Below are positions 7,729-16,769 of a stretch of DNA of 45,491 nt, piece by piece. Location: contig CAZMGG010000035.1 in assembly GCA_964565715.1 (NCBI GenBank), positions 1 to 45,491 on the forward strand, given 5' to 3'. This DNA is from CAZMGG01 sp964565715. GTDB taxonomy: Bacteria; Planctomycetota; UBA1135; UBA2386. The stretch's first letter is position 1. Each line of letters opens with the position of its first letter. Position numbers and translations under genes: made by a program. The notes under the pieces were generated by a model. The model ran no database searches and had not been told where the DNA came from. It saw only the letters and a list, made by a program, of their open reading frames with translations.

Positions 7729-8844
7729 ATGGTGCAACGTCCCCCTGTCGGCGCCTGCCTCGCGGTCCTGCTGGCCACGGCGCCCCTCTCCGCCCAGAAG
7801 CTCACCGATGCGCGCACCTTCGTGCCGCGGGATCACGCCTGCGAGATCGCGGTCGACTTCGTGGCGCTCCGCCAGGCCGGCCTCTGGGAGCACCTCGAGC
7901 GCTCGCTGCTCGTCAAGGCGATGGACATGATGCAGGCCCAGCTCGGCGTGCGCGTCAGCGACCTGGATCGCCTGCGGGCCTTCCCGGAGACCCGCGACTC
8001 CGCGGAGCGGGAGCCGGGCCAGCGCAACGGCGGCCTGGTGATCTTCGAGGGCAACGACAACGTCGGTCTGCCGGCGTCGAGCGAGAGCAATCCGCTCAAG
8101 GCCGACCGGATCGGCGAGACCGAGATCCTGGTGGAGGACTACGCCTGGGCCGCCGAGGACCCGGACATCTACCTCAGCCCGCGGCCGGGGCTGCTGGTCT
8201 ACTCCACCATGCATCTGGTGCGGCCACTGGTGGAGGGCAAGGTGCCGCCCGGCGTGCCGTCGCCCGACTTCCTGGCGCTGACGGCGTCGCCAGGCGGCCT
8301 CGCCCATGTGGTCATCCGGTTCTCGCCGAAGATGCTGGCCGACATGCCGGAGGCCATGCAGGGCATGAACCCGACGGCGGACGCCGATCCGGTGCATTTC
8401 CTGGCCATGCGACTGCGCCAGGAGAAGGCGCCGGACGCCGACGAGCCGACGTTCGCCCTGGAGCTGACGCTGCGCTACGCCACCGGCACCGCGGCGGTGG
8501 AGCCGGCGGAGAAGTGGCTGCGCGACAGCCTGGACGAACTCGGCAAGCACCCGCAGATGGGTGCGTTGAAGCGCTACTGGCGCAAGGTGGCGATCAACCG
8601 GGATGGGCAGGACCTGAAGGCGCGGCTCGAACTCGGCAAGGCGCGTCAGGCCGCCGCCGACATCGCCAACCTGCTGGCGCCGATGATGATGTTCGGCATG
8701 ACCGCGGAGGCGCAGCCGGCCGCGGTGGCCGTGCCGGTGGAGGCGGTCGAGGTCGAGGAGCCGCCGCCGCCGGTCAAGGACCCGCCGAAGCCGGCGACGG
8801 AGAAGCCGAAGGGCGAGGGCTCGGGCAAGGGCGGCGGACTCTGA
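7729..8844 (+). CDS. Secreted protein of unknown function with Pro/Lys-rich tail
   Basis: 371 residues. An N-terminal signal peptide (about 1-24) ends 'PLSA|QK', matching the A|Q cleavage site of other exported proteins in this window. The body (about 25-320) is soluble and mixed alpha/beta in appearance with no recognisable motif. The last 45 residues are Pro, Glu, Lys and Gly rich ('EEPPPPVKDPPKPATEKPK'), like a wall or periplasm-spanning linker. The 3' end overlaps the convergent glycosyltransferase gene by 71 bp, so the tail is shared DNA. Location is probably periplasmic or outer surface. Confidence 0.7.
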   Translation: MVQRPPVGACLAVLLATAPLSAQKLTDARTFVPRDHACEIAVDFVALRQAGLWEHLERSLLVKAMDMMQAQLGVRVSDLDRLRAFPETRDSAEREPGQRNGGLVIFEGNDNVGLPASSESNPLKADRIGETEILVEDYAWAAEDPDIYLSPRPGLLVYSTMHLVRPLVEGKVPPGVPSPDFLALTASPGGLAHVVIRFSPKMLADMPEAMQGMNPTADADPVHFLAMRLRQEKAPDADEPTFALELTLRYATGTAAVEPAEKWLRDSLDELGKHPQMGALKRYWRKVAINRDGQDLKARLELGKARQAAADIANLLAPMMMFGMTAEAQPAAVAVPVEAVEVEEPPPPVKDPPKPATEKPKGEGSGKGGGL

Positions 8845-10075
8845 GCCAGACGGCGGCGCCGGCCGCCGCCGCCAGCGTCCAGGCCAGCGGCCGGAACGGC
8901 AGCAGGTAGCGGGGATCGGGCAGGAACAGGGCGTAGAGCGCTGTCGACAGCAGCAGCACGAGGCCGGCGCACCGCAGCAGGGGCGGGGCGCGCCGGCGCA
9001 GGCCGGCCGCGACCGCCGCACCGAGTGCGAGCACCGCCATCGGCCAGTGCAGCCAGCGCATGAGCCAGCGCAGCGCCGCGCACACCGGCTGTTCCTCGAA
9101 CAGCGAGTTGCGCACCTGGTAGACGTAGACGTCGCCGGCGCCCTGCACGATCGGCCAGTCCCACAGCCACAGCGGCTTGTGCAGCAGGTACCACGCCAGG
9201 TGGGTGCCGGGCCGTTGCCCGAAGCGGTCGGTGAACACCGCGCGGAAGCGCTGCCACGACTCGCCCATGGCCGGCTGTTCGGGATCCTCACGATAGGGAT
9301 AGCCGCGGTACTCCTCGGTGGCGAAGAACAGGTCGGGGTAGCTGCCGTGGCTCAGGCTCGCCAGCACGCGATCGCCGCCGGTGCGGGCGAGGTCCTGGCC
9401 CGCGTTGCGCAGGCCCCACGCCACGACCGGCAGCAGCGCACCCGCCAGCAGCAGCCCAGCGCGCCGCCAGCCCAGCGTCCGCAGCGTGGCCAGGGCCACC
9501 ACCGGCAGCAGCGCGGTGAGGCTCTCGTTGACCAGCGCGGCGATCCCGAGCGCGACGCCGGCGGCCAGCGCCGGGCCGCGGCGATCGGGGCGACGCAGGC
9601 AGCGCGCCAGCAGTACGAAGGCAAGGGTCAGCGCGAACCCGGCCACGGTCTCGGTCAGCACGTAGCCGCAGCCGACCACCAGGTGTGGACTGAACGCCAC
9701 GCCGGCGGCGGCGACCATGGCGGCGGCGAACGGCAGCACCGTGCGCGCCAGCACGAGGGTCAGCAGCACCGTGGCGGTGCCCAGTGCCACCTGCAGGGCC
9801 CGCACCCAGGCCTGCCAGCGGTCACCGCCCAGCGCCTGGCAGGCCGCCAGCACCACCGGATAGCCCGGCGAGCGGAACGAGTCGGGCCGCGGCGACGGTG
9901 TGGCCTCCAGGGAGAAGGTGCCGTGCGACAGCAGGTTCGCGGCGTACTGCGCGTACTGCCCGGCGTCGGCACGCAGCGGCTCGACGACGCTGCTGGTGGC
10001 GACGAAGCCCCAGCGCAGCAGCAGCGCCACCGCCAGCAGCACCGCCACCACGACGATCCGTTCGGCCCGGCCCAT
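8774..10075 (-). CDS. GT-C fold membrane glycosyltransferase (ArnT/PMT-like)
   Basis: 433 residues with about ten hydrophobic segments. After the first segment comes an acidic periplasmic loop ('EPLRADAGQYAQYAANLL') and then 'SFRSPGYPVVLA'. This is the pattern of the dolichyl-phosphate-mannose mannosyltransferase/ArnT superfamily, where loop-1 acidic residues bind the polyprenyl-phosphate sugar donor. It likely glycosylates lipid A, an O-antigen or a secreted protein on the periplasmic face. The ATG at 10075 starts just before the first transmembrane helix. It follows mutS by 51 bp on the same strand and converges with the secreted-protein gene. Acceptor unknown. Confidence 0.75.
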   Translation of the reverse strand: MGRAERIVVVAVLLAVALLLRWGFVATSSVVEPLRADAGQYAQYAANLLSHGTFSLEATPSPRPDSFRSPGYPVVLAACQALGGDRWQAWVRALQVALGTATVLLTLVLARTVLPFAAAMVAAAGVAFSPHLVVGCGYVLTETVAGFALTLAFVLLARCLRRPDRRGPALAAGVALGIAALVNESLTALLPVVALATLRTLGWRRAGLLLAGALLPVVAWGLRNAGQDLARTGGDRVLASLSHGSYPDLFFATEEYRGYPYREDPEQPAMGESWQRFRAVFTDRFGQRPGTHLAWYLLHKPLWLWDWPIVQGAGDVYVYQVRNSLFEEQPVCAALRWLMRWLHWPMAVLALGAAVAAGLRRRAPPLLRCAGLVLLLSTALYALFLPDPRYLLPFRPLAWTLAAAAGAAVWLRVRRPCPSPRPSASPSPASAGP

Positions 10076-10126
10076 CGCCCCTGTTTCGGCGATCGCACCG
10101 CCGCGGCCTGAAGATCCTCACTGGGT

Positions 10127-12642
10127 CTACCGGGCCCGCCACTTCGCCAGGAGCTGCAGGGCCTGCAGCGGCGTCAGCGCGTCGACGTCCAGCCCGTCGA
10201 GTTCCTCGAGCACCGGGTCCTTCGGCGGCGAGAACAGTTCCTTCTGCCGCGGTCCCGGCCGCGCCCGGGCCTTCTCCGCCACCAGCGCCTCCCGCACCGT
10301 CGAGCCCTCGTCCTCCAGCCGGCGCAGCATGGCCTTGGCCCGTTCGATCACCGCCTTCGGGATGCCTGCCAGCCGCGCCACGTGCAGGCCGTAGCTGCGG
10401 TCGGTGCCGCCTTCCTCGATGCGATGCAGGAACACCACCTCGTCGCCCCACTCGCGTACCGCCACGCGCTGGTTGACGTAGCCCTTCTCCGCCGACGCCA
10501 GGTCCACCATCTGGTGGTAGTGGGTGGCGAACAGGGCACGGCAGCCCACCCGGTCGTGCAGGTCCTCGGCGATCGACCAGGCCAGCGCCAGGCCGTCGTA
10601 GGTGCTGGTGCCGCGGCCGACCTCGTCGAGGATGACCAGCGACCGCGGCGTGGCGATGTTGAGGATGTTGTCGGTCTCGGTCATCTCGACCATGAAGGTC
10701 GAACAGCCGCGGCTGAAGACGACGCTGGCGCCGACCCGGGTNNNNNNNNNNGACCGGTGAGCAGCACCAGCGCCCGCTGCGGCGGCTCCAGGTCGGTGTC
10801 GTTGGGCACGAACGTGCCGGCGGCGTGCGTGGCCTCCAGCACCGGGTGCCGGCCATCGACGATGCGCAGCGCGCGGGAGTCGTCGACCACGGGCCGGCAG
10901 TAACGGCGGTCCCGGGCCAGCTCGGCGAAGCCCGCCAGCACGTCCAGCTCGGCCACCAGGGCCGCGGTGGCCTGCAGCGCCGCCACCGCCCCGGCGACGC
11001 GTTCGCGCAGCGCGGTGAACTGCTCGTACTCGAGGGCCTTGGCGTTATCCTCGGCCTTCAGCACTTTCGACTCGAATGTGCGCAGCTGGTCGGTGACGTA
11101 TCGCTCGGCGTTCTTGGTGGTCTGCTTGCGCACGAAGTCGGGCGGCAGCGGCACGTCCTTGTGCGCCTGGGTGACCTCGATGTAGTAGCCGAACACCTTG
11201 TTGAAGCCGACCTTCAGGCTGCCGATGCCGGTCAGCTCGCAGAGCTGCTGCTGGTAGCGCGCCAGCCAGTCGGCGCTGTCGCGGGCCAGCGTGCGCAGCT
11301 CGTCCAGTTCGGCGTGGCAGCCCTCGCGGATCAGGCCGCCGTCCTTGAGCGGCAGCGGCGGCTCGTCGACCAGGGTCCTGCCGATGTCGGCGGCCAGCTC
11401 CGGCAGGGGATCGAGGGTCGCGGCGATGCGGCCGAGCGCCGGCGAACGGCAGCCGGCGAGCTGCGCGCGCACCGCCGGCAGCCGTTCCAGGCTGAGGCGC
11501 AGGCCGACCAGGTCGCGGGCGCTGGCCCGGCCGGTGGCGGCGCGCGTCGCCAGCCGTTCCAGGTCGAGCACCTCGGCGAGCTGGTCGCGGATCGCCGCCA
11601 GCACCGCCGGCTGGTCGAGCAGTTCCTGCACCGCGTCGTGGCGGTCCTGGATCGGCGTCACCTCGGTGAGCGGCGCCAGCACCCAGCCGCGCAGCAGGCG
11701 TGCGCCCATCGGCGTGCGGGTGCGGTCGAGCACCCACAGGAGCGGCCGGCCGTCGGACTCAGCCCGCAGCGTCGTCACCAGCTCCAGGCTCTGCCGGGTG
11801 GCGCGGTCGACGTGCATGAAGCGGCCGGGCTGGAACGGCTCGATGGCGCGGATGTGCGGCAGCGCCTGCAGCTGGGTCTCCTGGAGGTAGGCGATCAAGG
11901 CGCCGGCGGCACCGATGCCGAGCGGCAGCGCATCGATGCCGAAGCCCTCCAGCGTGCCGACGCGGAAGAACGCCAGCAGCGTCCGGTTGGCGGTGTCGCG
12001 GCCGAAGTCGTAGCCGGCGCGCCACGTCAGCGGTACGTCGTTGCCGGCGAGCCACGGCCGGGCCTCGCCGCGCAGGTCCTCGTCGAGCAGCAGTTCGGCG
12101 GTCTCGATCCGCAGCAGCTCGTCGCCGAGCTGGCTGGCCGGCAGTTCCTGCACCCGGAACGCGCCGGTGGACAGCTCCACCCACGCCAGCCCGGCGCGGT
12201 CGCCGCGCAGGCACGCCGCCGCCAGGTGGTTGGGGCGGGTGCCGTCCAGCAGGTTGTCCTCGGTGAGGGTGCCCGGCGTCACCACGCGCACGACCTGCCG
12301 GTCGACCAGGCCCTTCACCTCCTTCGGGTCCTGCATCTGCTCGCAGATGGCGACCTTGTGGCCCTGCTGCACCAGCCGCTTCAGGTAGCCGTCAACGGCG
12401 CGCACCGGCACGCCGGCCATCGGGATGGCGCCCTCGCCCTTGCTGCGCGAGGTCAGCGTGATGCCGAGCGCCCGGCTGGCGGTCCGGGCGTCGTCGAAGA
12501 ACAGCTCGTAGAAGTCGCCCATCCGGAAGAACAGCAGCGCGTCCGGATGCTGCTTCTTGGCGGCGACGAACTGGGCCATGGCCGGCGTGCTGGCCTGGGC
12601 CGAGGCCAGCAACTCGGCGGGCAGCGGCTGCGGGTCGGTCAT
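10127..12642 (-). CDS. mutS: DNA mismatch repair protein MutS (interrupted by assembly gap)
   Basis: The N-terminal part (from ATG 12642) contains the mismatch-reading Phe44-x-Glu46 in 'GDFYELFF', the connector and clamp domains ('GYYIEVT'), and runs to 'LVLLTG', the first residues of the Walker A loop. Ten Ns follow. The sequence resumes at 'TRVGAS', then 'STFMVEMTET', Walker B 'LVILDEVGRGTSTYDG', the 'ATHYH' loop and the C-terminal dimerisation helix. The two parts are in different frames only because the gap size is wrong. By comparison with E. coli MutS about 39 codons (119 nt in all) are missing, and 119 rather than 10 restores the frame. Start overlaps the stop of the cysteine desulfurase (ATGA). 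Confidence 0.95.
10742..10751. other. Assembly gap (10 N)
   Basis: Ten consecutive unknown bases inside mutS, replacing the P-loop coding segment. It is a scaffold placeholder rather than a measured length: the flanking protein sequence implies about 119 missing bases. Confidence 0.98.
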
Positions 12643-13820
12643 GCGCGGCCGCCCCGGCTGCGCTCCCGCGGCGCCGCATCCAGCAGCACGCGCGCCTCCT
12701 CGACCAGGATCGCCGCGGCGTCCTCGGCCTCATCGTGGGTGGTGGTGCCGCAGAACGACAGGCGCAGCACCTCGCGCTGCTGCCGCTGGTCCATGCCGAT
12801 GGCGGCCAGCACGTGGTTGCCGTGGGCGGGACCGCTGCCGTGGCACGCAGCCCCGGTGGAGAAGGCGAGGCCACGGGCATCGCAGCGCTCCTGCAGCGTG
12901 CCCGCGACGACGCCCGGGATGCGCAAGGACAGGATGTGGGGCAGACGGCGTTGCGGATGGCCGAGGCGCTCGGCCTCGGGGAACGCATCCCGCACGATCG
13001 CCGCCACCAGGGTGGCCAGGTCGGCGGTGTGGGTGGCGGTCAGTTGCTGATGGGTGAGCGCGGTCTCGGCGGCGAGCATCAGGCCGACCGCGCCGGCGAC
13101 GTTCTCGGTGCCGCCGCGCAGGCCGTCCTCCTGGCCGCCGCCGATCATCAACGGTTCGACGCGGGCGGTGCTGCTCAGCGCCAGCAGGCCCACGCCGCGG
13201 GGGCCGTGCAGCTTGTGCGCCGACACCGCCACCGAGTCGACGCCGGCGTCGTCGAGATCGAACGGGATCTTGCCGTAGCTCTGCACCAGATCGACGTGGA
13301 CGTGGGCCTCGGGGGCCACGCGGTGCACCAGCGACGCCAGCTCGGCCACCTCGCACAGGGTGCCGAGTTCGTTGTGGCCGTGCAGCAGGGCGACCGCCCG
13401 CACGTCGGGCCCGAGATGGTCGAACAGCGTCTCCGGGTGGATGTCGCCGTCGCGGGTGGTGGGCACCAGGGTCACGTGATGCCGGAAGCGGCCGAGCAGC
13501 TCGGCGCAGCGCAGGACCGCCGGATGGTCGGCGGCGCCGACCAGCACGCGGCCCGGCGGTCGGGCGGCCGCGGCGCCGACCAGGCCGAGCAGGTCGGCCT
13601 CGGTGCCGCCCGACGTGAACACCACCTGGGCGGCGCCGAGCGTGCCGCGCAGGAACTCCCGGGCGTCGTCGAGCAGCCGGCGGGCGGGCGGCCCGAAGCC
13701 ATGGGGTGACGAGGGGTTGCCGAAGGTGTCGCGCTGGACCCGGGCCATCGCGTCGACCACCGCGGGCAGCGGACGGGTCGTGGCGGCGTTGTCGAGGTAG
13801 ATCCGGGCGGCGTCGGGCAT
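12639..13820 (-). CDS. Cysteine desulfurase (class V aminotransferase, NifS/IscS-like)
   Basis: 393 residues. It starts 'IYLDNAATT', the family N-terminus. Seen motifs: His99 stacking on PLP ('ADHPAV'), Asp177 and Gln180 ('VDLVQSYGK'), the Schiff-base Lys203 in 'SAHKLHGPRG', and the sulfur-accepting Cys326 in 'STGAACHGSG'. It should release sulfur from L-cysteine as a persulfide for Fe-S cluster or thio-tRNA synthesis. No iscU, iscR or mnmA is nearby, so which pathway it feeds is open. It sits 13 bp downstream of the FHA regulator and overlaps mutS by 4 bp, forming a three-gene minus-strand unit. The active-site loop differs from the canonical SSGSACTS, so a subtype call is unsafe. Confidence 0.88.
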   Translation of the reverse strand: MPDAARIYLDNAATTRPLPAVVDAMARVQRDTFGNPSSPHGFGPPARRLLDDAREFLRGTLGAAQVVFTSGGTEADLLGLVGAAAARPPGRVLVGAADHPAVLRCAELLGRFRHHVTLVPTTRDGDIHPETLFDHLGPDVRAVALLHGHNELGTLCEVAELASLVHRVAPEAHVHVDLVQSYGKIPFDLDDAGVDSVAVSAHKLHGPRGVGLLALSSTARVEPLMIGGGQEDGLRGGTENVAGAVGLMLAAETALTHQQLTATHTADLATLVAAIVRDAFPEAERLGHPQRRLPHILSLRIPGVVAGTLQERCDARGLAFSTGAACHGSGPAHGNHVLAAIGMDQRQQREVLRLSFCGTTTHDEAEDAAAILVEEARVLLDAAPRERSRGGRA

Positions 13821-13833
13821 CGCCCGGATTATG

Positions 13834-15651
13834 TCACCGCTCCAGTTTGAAGCGCTTCAGCTTCTCGTAGAGGGTCGAGGTGGCGATCCCGAGCACCTGC
13901 GAGGCGCGGGAACGGTTGCCTGCCACGCGGGCCAGGACCGTGCGGATGTGCAGCCGTTCGACGTCTTCCAGGGTCGGCAGGGTCCGCGGATCGGTGTCGT
14001 TGGGGTTCTGGACCTCGTCGGGCAGGTGCCGGGGGGCGATGGGTTTGACGCCGGCCTTGGCCGCCGCCGCCTCCAGTACGACCCGCAGCTCGCGGGTGTT
14101 GCCCGGCCAGGAGTAGGCGCTCAGCAGGCCCTTGGCGCGTTCGGTCATCGTGCGCGGCATGCCGTCGGGGCCCGGTCCCATCTGGGCCAGGAACAGGTCG
14201 GCCAGCGCGGCCACGTCGCGGGGTTCCTCGCGCAGCGGCGGGATGTCCAGTCGCAGGGCGGTCAGCAACTCGGCCAGCGCCGGGATCAGCACCGGCGCCG
14301 GCGGCGCGTCCGGGTCGGGATCCACCTGCAGGCTGGTGACCAGGCGCACGCGGACCGGGATCGCGTGGTCGCCGACCTCGATCCGGCCCTCCCGCAGGGT
14401 GCGGAACAGGCGCTCCTGGACGTGCGGTTCCAGATGGTTGGGGCGGTCGAGGTAGAGGGTGCCGCCGTGCGCCCGGGCGAGGGCGCCGCCGTCCTGCAGG
14501 CGCGAGTTGCCGAACAGTTCTTCCTCGACGCGATGGGCGGCGAGGAGCGTGCAGTAGACCGGGACGAACGGGCCGCCCGAGTTGGGGCCGCTGGCGTGCA
14601 GCAGACGCGCCAGATCCTCCTTCTCGGTGCCCTCCTCGCCGGCGATCTGCACCGGCAGCGTCAGATGGGCCGACTCACGCACCTGCCGGCGCGGCGCCTG
14701 CAGGCGCGAGCAGACCAGCACCGCGTCGTGGGCAGGGGTGCCGGCGAAGCGCGCCCGCGACAGCTCGTCGCGCAGGCGCAGCCGTTCCTCCACGTTGTGC
14801 AGGCGGCTCCACACCAGGGTCGCCATGGCCACCGAGAGGCGCAGCAGATCCTGGCCCGCGGGCGCCCCGCGTCTGGGCTCCTCCAATAGGATGATGCCGC
14901 CGGGCCCGGGGCCGAACGGGATCAGCAGTCGCTCGACGCCCTCGCCGCGCGGCCGGTTGGTGACCAGGAACGGCCGGCCTGACGCACGTGCCTCGTGCAG
15001 CAGGTGTTCGGCCACGCGCAGCTCGCGGCGGTTGTCGGTGCGGTCCAGGCTGGCGAGACAGCGGAAGGCTCCGCTCGGTTGGAACGTGCCGAGCATCCCG
15101 CGTCGCCGACCGCACAGGTTCAGGCACAGGTCGAGCAGCGGCTCGGCCGCGTCCTCGAGGTTGCCCATCTCGGCCAGGGGCCAGTTGAGCGCCGAGAGCA
15201 CGCAGGTCAGGTCTTCGGCGGTGATGTCGGCCAGCTCGCGCGGCCGCACGGTGGTGGGGGCATCGTCGTCCAGCACCTCGCGCGACAGCAGCACGGTGTG
15301 CTGCGAGTCGTCGGTGACCCGTGCCAGGTTGCTGCGGCGATCCAGGGTCAGCCGGGTGAGGCCGATGGTGAGCGTGCCGCCGACCGGCAGGACGCCCTGG
15401 TTGGCCGGGCGCCCGTTCAGGAGCACGGGATTGGTCGAGGACAGCGACTGGAACCGGAACTCGTCGGCGAAGCGCTCGAGCTGGATCTGGCGGCGGCTCA
15501 CGGTCGGGTCGCGCAGGCAGATGTCGCAGTCCTCGGCCCGGCCGATGGTCCAGCGGACGCCCGACAGGGGCAGGGTCCGGACGTTGCTCTCGCTGAAGAC
15601 GACCAGCCGGAAGCTGCTGGTCGCGGGCGCGTGGATGTCGGTATCCGTCAT
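13834..15651 (-). CDS. FHA-GAF-like-AAA+(degenerate)-Fis HTH regulator
   Basis: 605 residues. An FHA domain (about 15-105: 'WTIGRAEDCD', 'VSRRQ', 'LLNG') binds phosphothreonine. A GAF-like region follows (about 145-290). Then comes a domain derived from sigma-54 activators (about 320-525) and a C-terminal Fis-type helix-turn-helix ('NRSRASQVLGIATSTLYEKLKR'). The AAA+ part is degraded. Walker A reads 'GEEGTEKE' (338-345) instead of GESGTGKE, Walker B 'GGTLYLDRP' instead of GGTLFLDEI, and the GAFTGA loop that contacts sigma-54 is absent after 'EELFG'. 'RLDIPPLREEPRDV' and 'YSWPGNTREL' are kept. It probably acts as a phosphopeptide-responsive DNA-binding regulator without sigma-54 remodelling. 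No kinase gene is adjacent. Confidence 0.82.
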   Translation of the reverse strand: MTDTDIHAPATSSFRLVVFSESNVRTLPLSGVRWTIGRAEDCDICLRDPTVSRRQIQLERFADEFRFQSLSSTNPVLLNGRPANQGVLPVGGTLTIGLTRLTLDRRSNLARVTDDSQHTVLLSREVLDDDAPTTVRPRELADITAEDLTCVLSALNWPLAEMGNLEDAAEPLLDLCLNLCGRRRGMLGTFQPSGAFRCLASLDRTDNRRELRVAEHLLHEARASGRPFLVTNRPRGEGVERLLIPFGPGPGGIILLEEPRRGAPAGQDLLRLSVAMATLVWSRLHNVEERLRLRDELSRARFAGTPAHDAVLVCSRLQAPRRQVRESAHLTLPVQIAGEEGTEKEDLARLLHASGPNSGGPFVPVYCTLLAAHRVEEELFGNSRLQDGGALARAHGGTLYLDRPNHLEPHVQERLFRTLREGRIEVGDHAIPVRVRLVTSLQVDPDPDAPPAPVLIPALAELLTALRLDIPPLREEPRDVAALADLFLAQMGPGPDGMPRTMTERAKGLLSAYSWPGNTRELRVVLEAAAAKAGVKPIAPRHLPDEVQNPNDTDPRTLPTLEDVERLHIRTVLARVAGNRSRASQVLGIATSTLYEKLKRFKLER

Positions 15652-15692
15652 GGGCAGGGGGGTCTGTCGCCCGGGGTGTTTCCGTAGACCAG

Positions 15693-15721
15693 AATCTCCA
15701 CGATCCGGAGGAATCCGTCAA
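15693..15721 (-). promoter_or_regulatory. Candidate sigma70-like promoter for the FHA gene
   Basis: On the minus strand a TTGACG -35 (15716-15721) and a poor GAGATT -10 (15693-15698) are separated by 17 bp, about 40 bp upstream of the FHA start. The -35 is good, the -10 weak. Confidence 0.3.
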
Positions 15722-15768
15722 TCCCGCCGGAAATCTCCGGAAATCGGAGCATGGCGCCTCCGGGGAGG

Positions 15769-15796
15769 TTGACGCCTGGCCACGCCCCGGTAGCGT
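15769..15796 (+). promoter_or_regulatory. Candidate sigma70-like promoter for the DUF1444-like gene
   Basis: TTGACG (15769-15774) and TAGCGT (15791-15796) with a 16-bp spacer, about 100 bp upstream of the ATG at 15897. The same TTGAC/TA.CgT style recurs before the DAHP synthase operon. The rest of the 245-bp divergent region holds only short CCGGAAAT-type repeats. Confidence 0.4.
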
Positions 15797-15896
15797 CCTC
15801 GTGCCCGGGGAGGCTGGCGGGTCGAGTGCAACCGTGGCGAACGACCCCTGTGGATGCTTCTCAACCGCCGCCATGGGGCGGACCGATACGGGAGGC

Positions 15897-16754
15897 ATGG
15901 TGTACCTGGTCCTCGCCGGGTGGGTGGTGCTGTCGATCGTGATCGCGGCCGCGCACCACCGCCTCCGTCGGCTCGAGCCGGGCCTGCCACCGGAGGTGGA
16001 GGAGTTCCTGGTCCGCTTCGAGACCTCGCTGGCGGCGAGGCATCCGCAGGTGCAGTACCTCGGGCTGGTGCCGGGACAGTTCTCCGGGCTGCTGCGGGTG
16101 CACGGCCAGGAGACGCCGGTGGATCTGGGCGAGATCTTCCGCCGGTCCATGGCGTTCCCCGACGCGTTCGATGCGACCGTCGATCGGTTGGTGGCAGACG
16201 TGACCGAGCAGGGGCTCGAGCAGCCGGCGGATCACGACTTCGGCATGGTGGCGCCGGCGATCCTGCCGCAGGTGCGGGCGCGGTCCTGGCTCGAAGCCCA
16301 GGGACGCTTCGGCGACGGCGGGCTGGTCCATCGCATGCTCAGCGACGATCTGGCGGTGGTCTACGTCGTCGATCGTGACGCGAGCATGGTGTTCGTGTGT
16401 CAGGCCCACCTCCGCCAGTGGCGCAAGAGCGAGACCGACATCCACAACCTGGCCGTCGCCAATCTGCACCGCGTCGGCGGCAAGGAACTGCAGGGCGCGG
16501 GCACGGCCGAGGAACCTTTGATCGTCAACCTCGGCGATGGCTACGACGCGGCGCGGGTGCTGCTGCTCGAGCAGGCGGAAGGTCTGCTGGTGGCGATCCC
16601 CGACCGCGACACGCTGTGGCTGGGTCAGGAGCAGGGCCAGGACCTCGCCAGCCTCATGGCCACCACCCAGGACCTGAGCCGGCGGTCCAGTCACCCCGTG
16701 TCGGGCAACCTGTATCGCGTCAAGGGCGGCCGGCTCGAGCCCGTCGAAGCCTGA
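15897..16754 (+). CDS. DUF1444 (YtpQ-like) family protein with N-terminal membrane anchor
   Basis: About 285 residues from ATG 15897. One hydrophobic segment (MVYLVLAGWVVLSIVIAA) is followed by a cytoplasmic-type soluble domain. The segments 'VVYVVDRDASMVFV', 'LGDGYDAARVLLL' and 'LLVAIPDRDTLWLG' match the DUF1444 family, whose molecular function is unknown. Start choice is uncertain: GGAGG lies only 1 bp before this ATG, a GTG at 15900 is better spaced, and an ATG at 15873 would add eight residues. It is divergent from the FHA gene and convergent with the next minus-strand gene, so it is transcribed alone. Confidence 0.7.
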   Translation: MVYLVLAGWVVLSIVIAAAHHRLRRLEPGLPPEVEEFLVRFETSLAARHPQVQYLGLVPGQFSGLLRVHGQETPVDLGEIFRRSMAFPDAFDATVDRLVADVTEQGLEQPADHDFGMVAPAILPQVRARSWLEAQGRFGDGGLVHRMLSDDLAVVYVVDRDASMVFVCQAHLRQWRKSETDIHNLAVANLHRVGGKELQGAGTAEEPLIVNLGDGYDAARVLLLEQAEGLLVAIPDRDTLWLGQEQGQDLASLMATTQDLSRRSSHPVSGNLYRVKGGRLEPVEA

Positions 16755-16769
16755 ACCGCGGGCCGCGGG

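Noticed and set aside
10127..10693. Reading the two mutS pieces as a frameshifted pseudogene
   Set aside because: The frame difference is explained by the wrong size of the N gap; both halves are well conserved.
13834..15651. Sigma-54-dependent transcriptional activator
   Set aside because: The GAFTGA loop is missing and the Walker motifs are degenerate.
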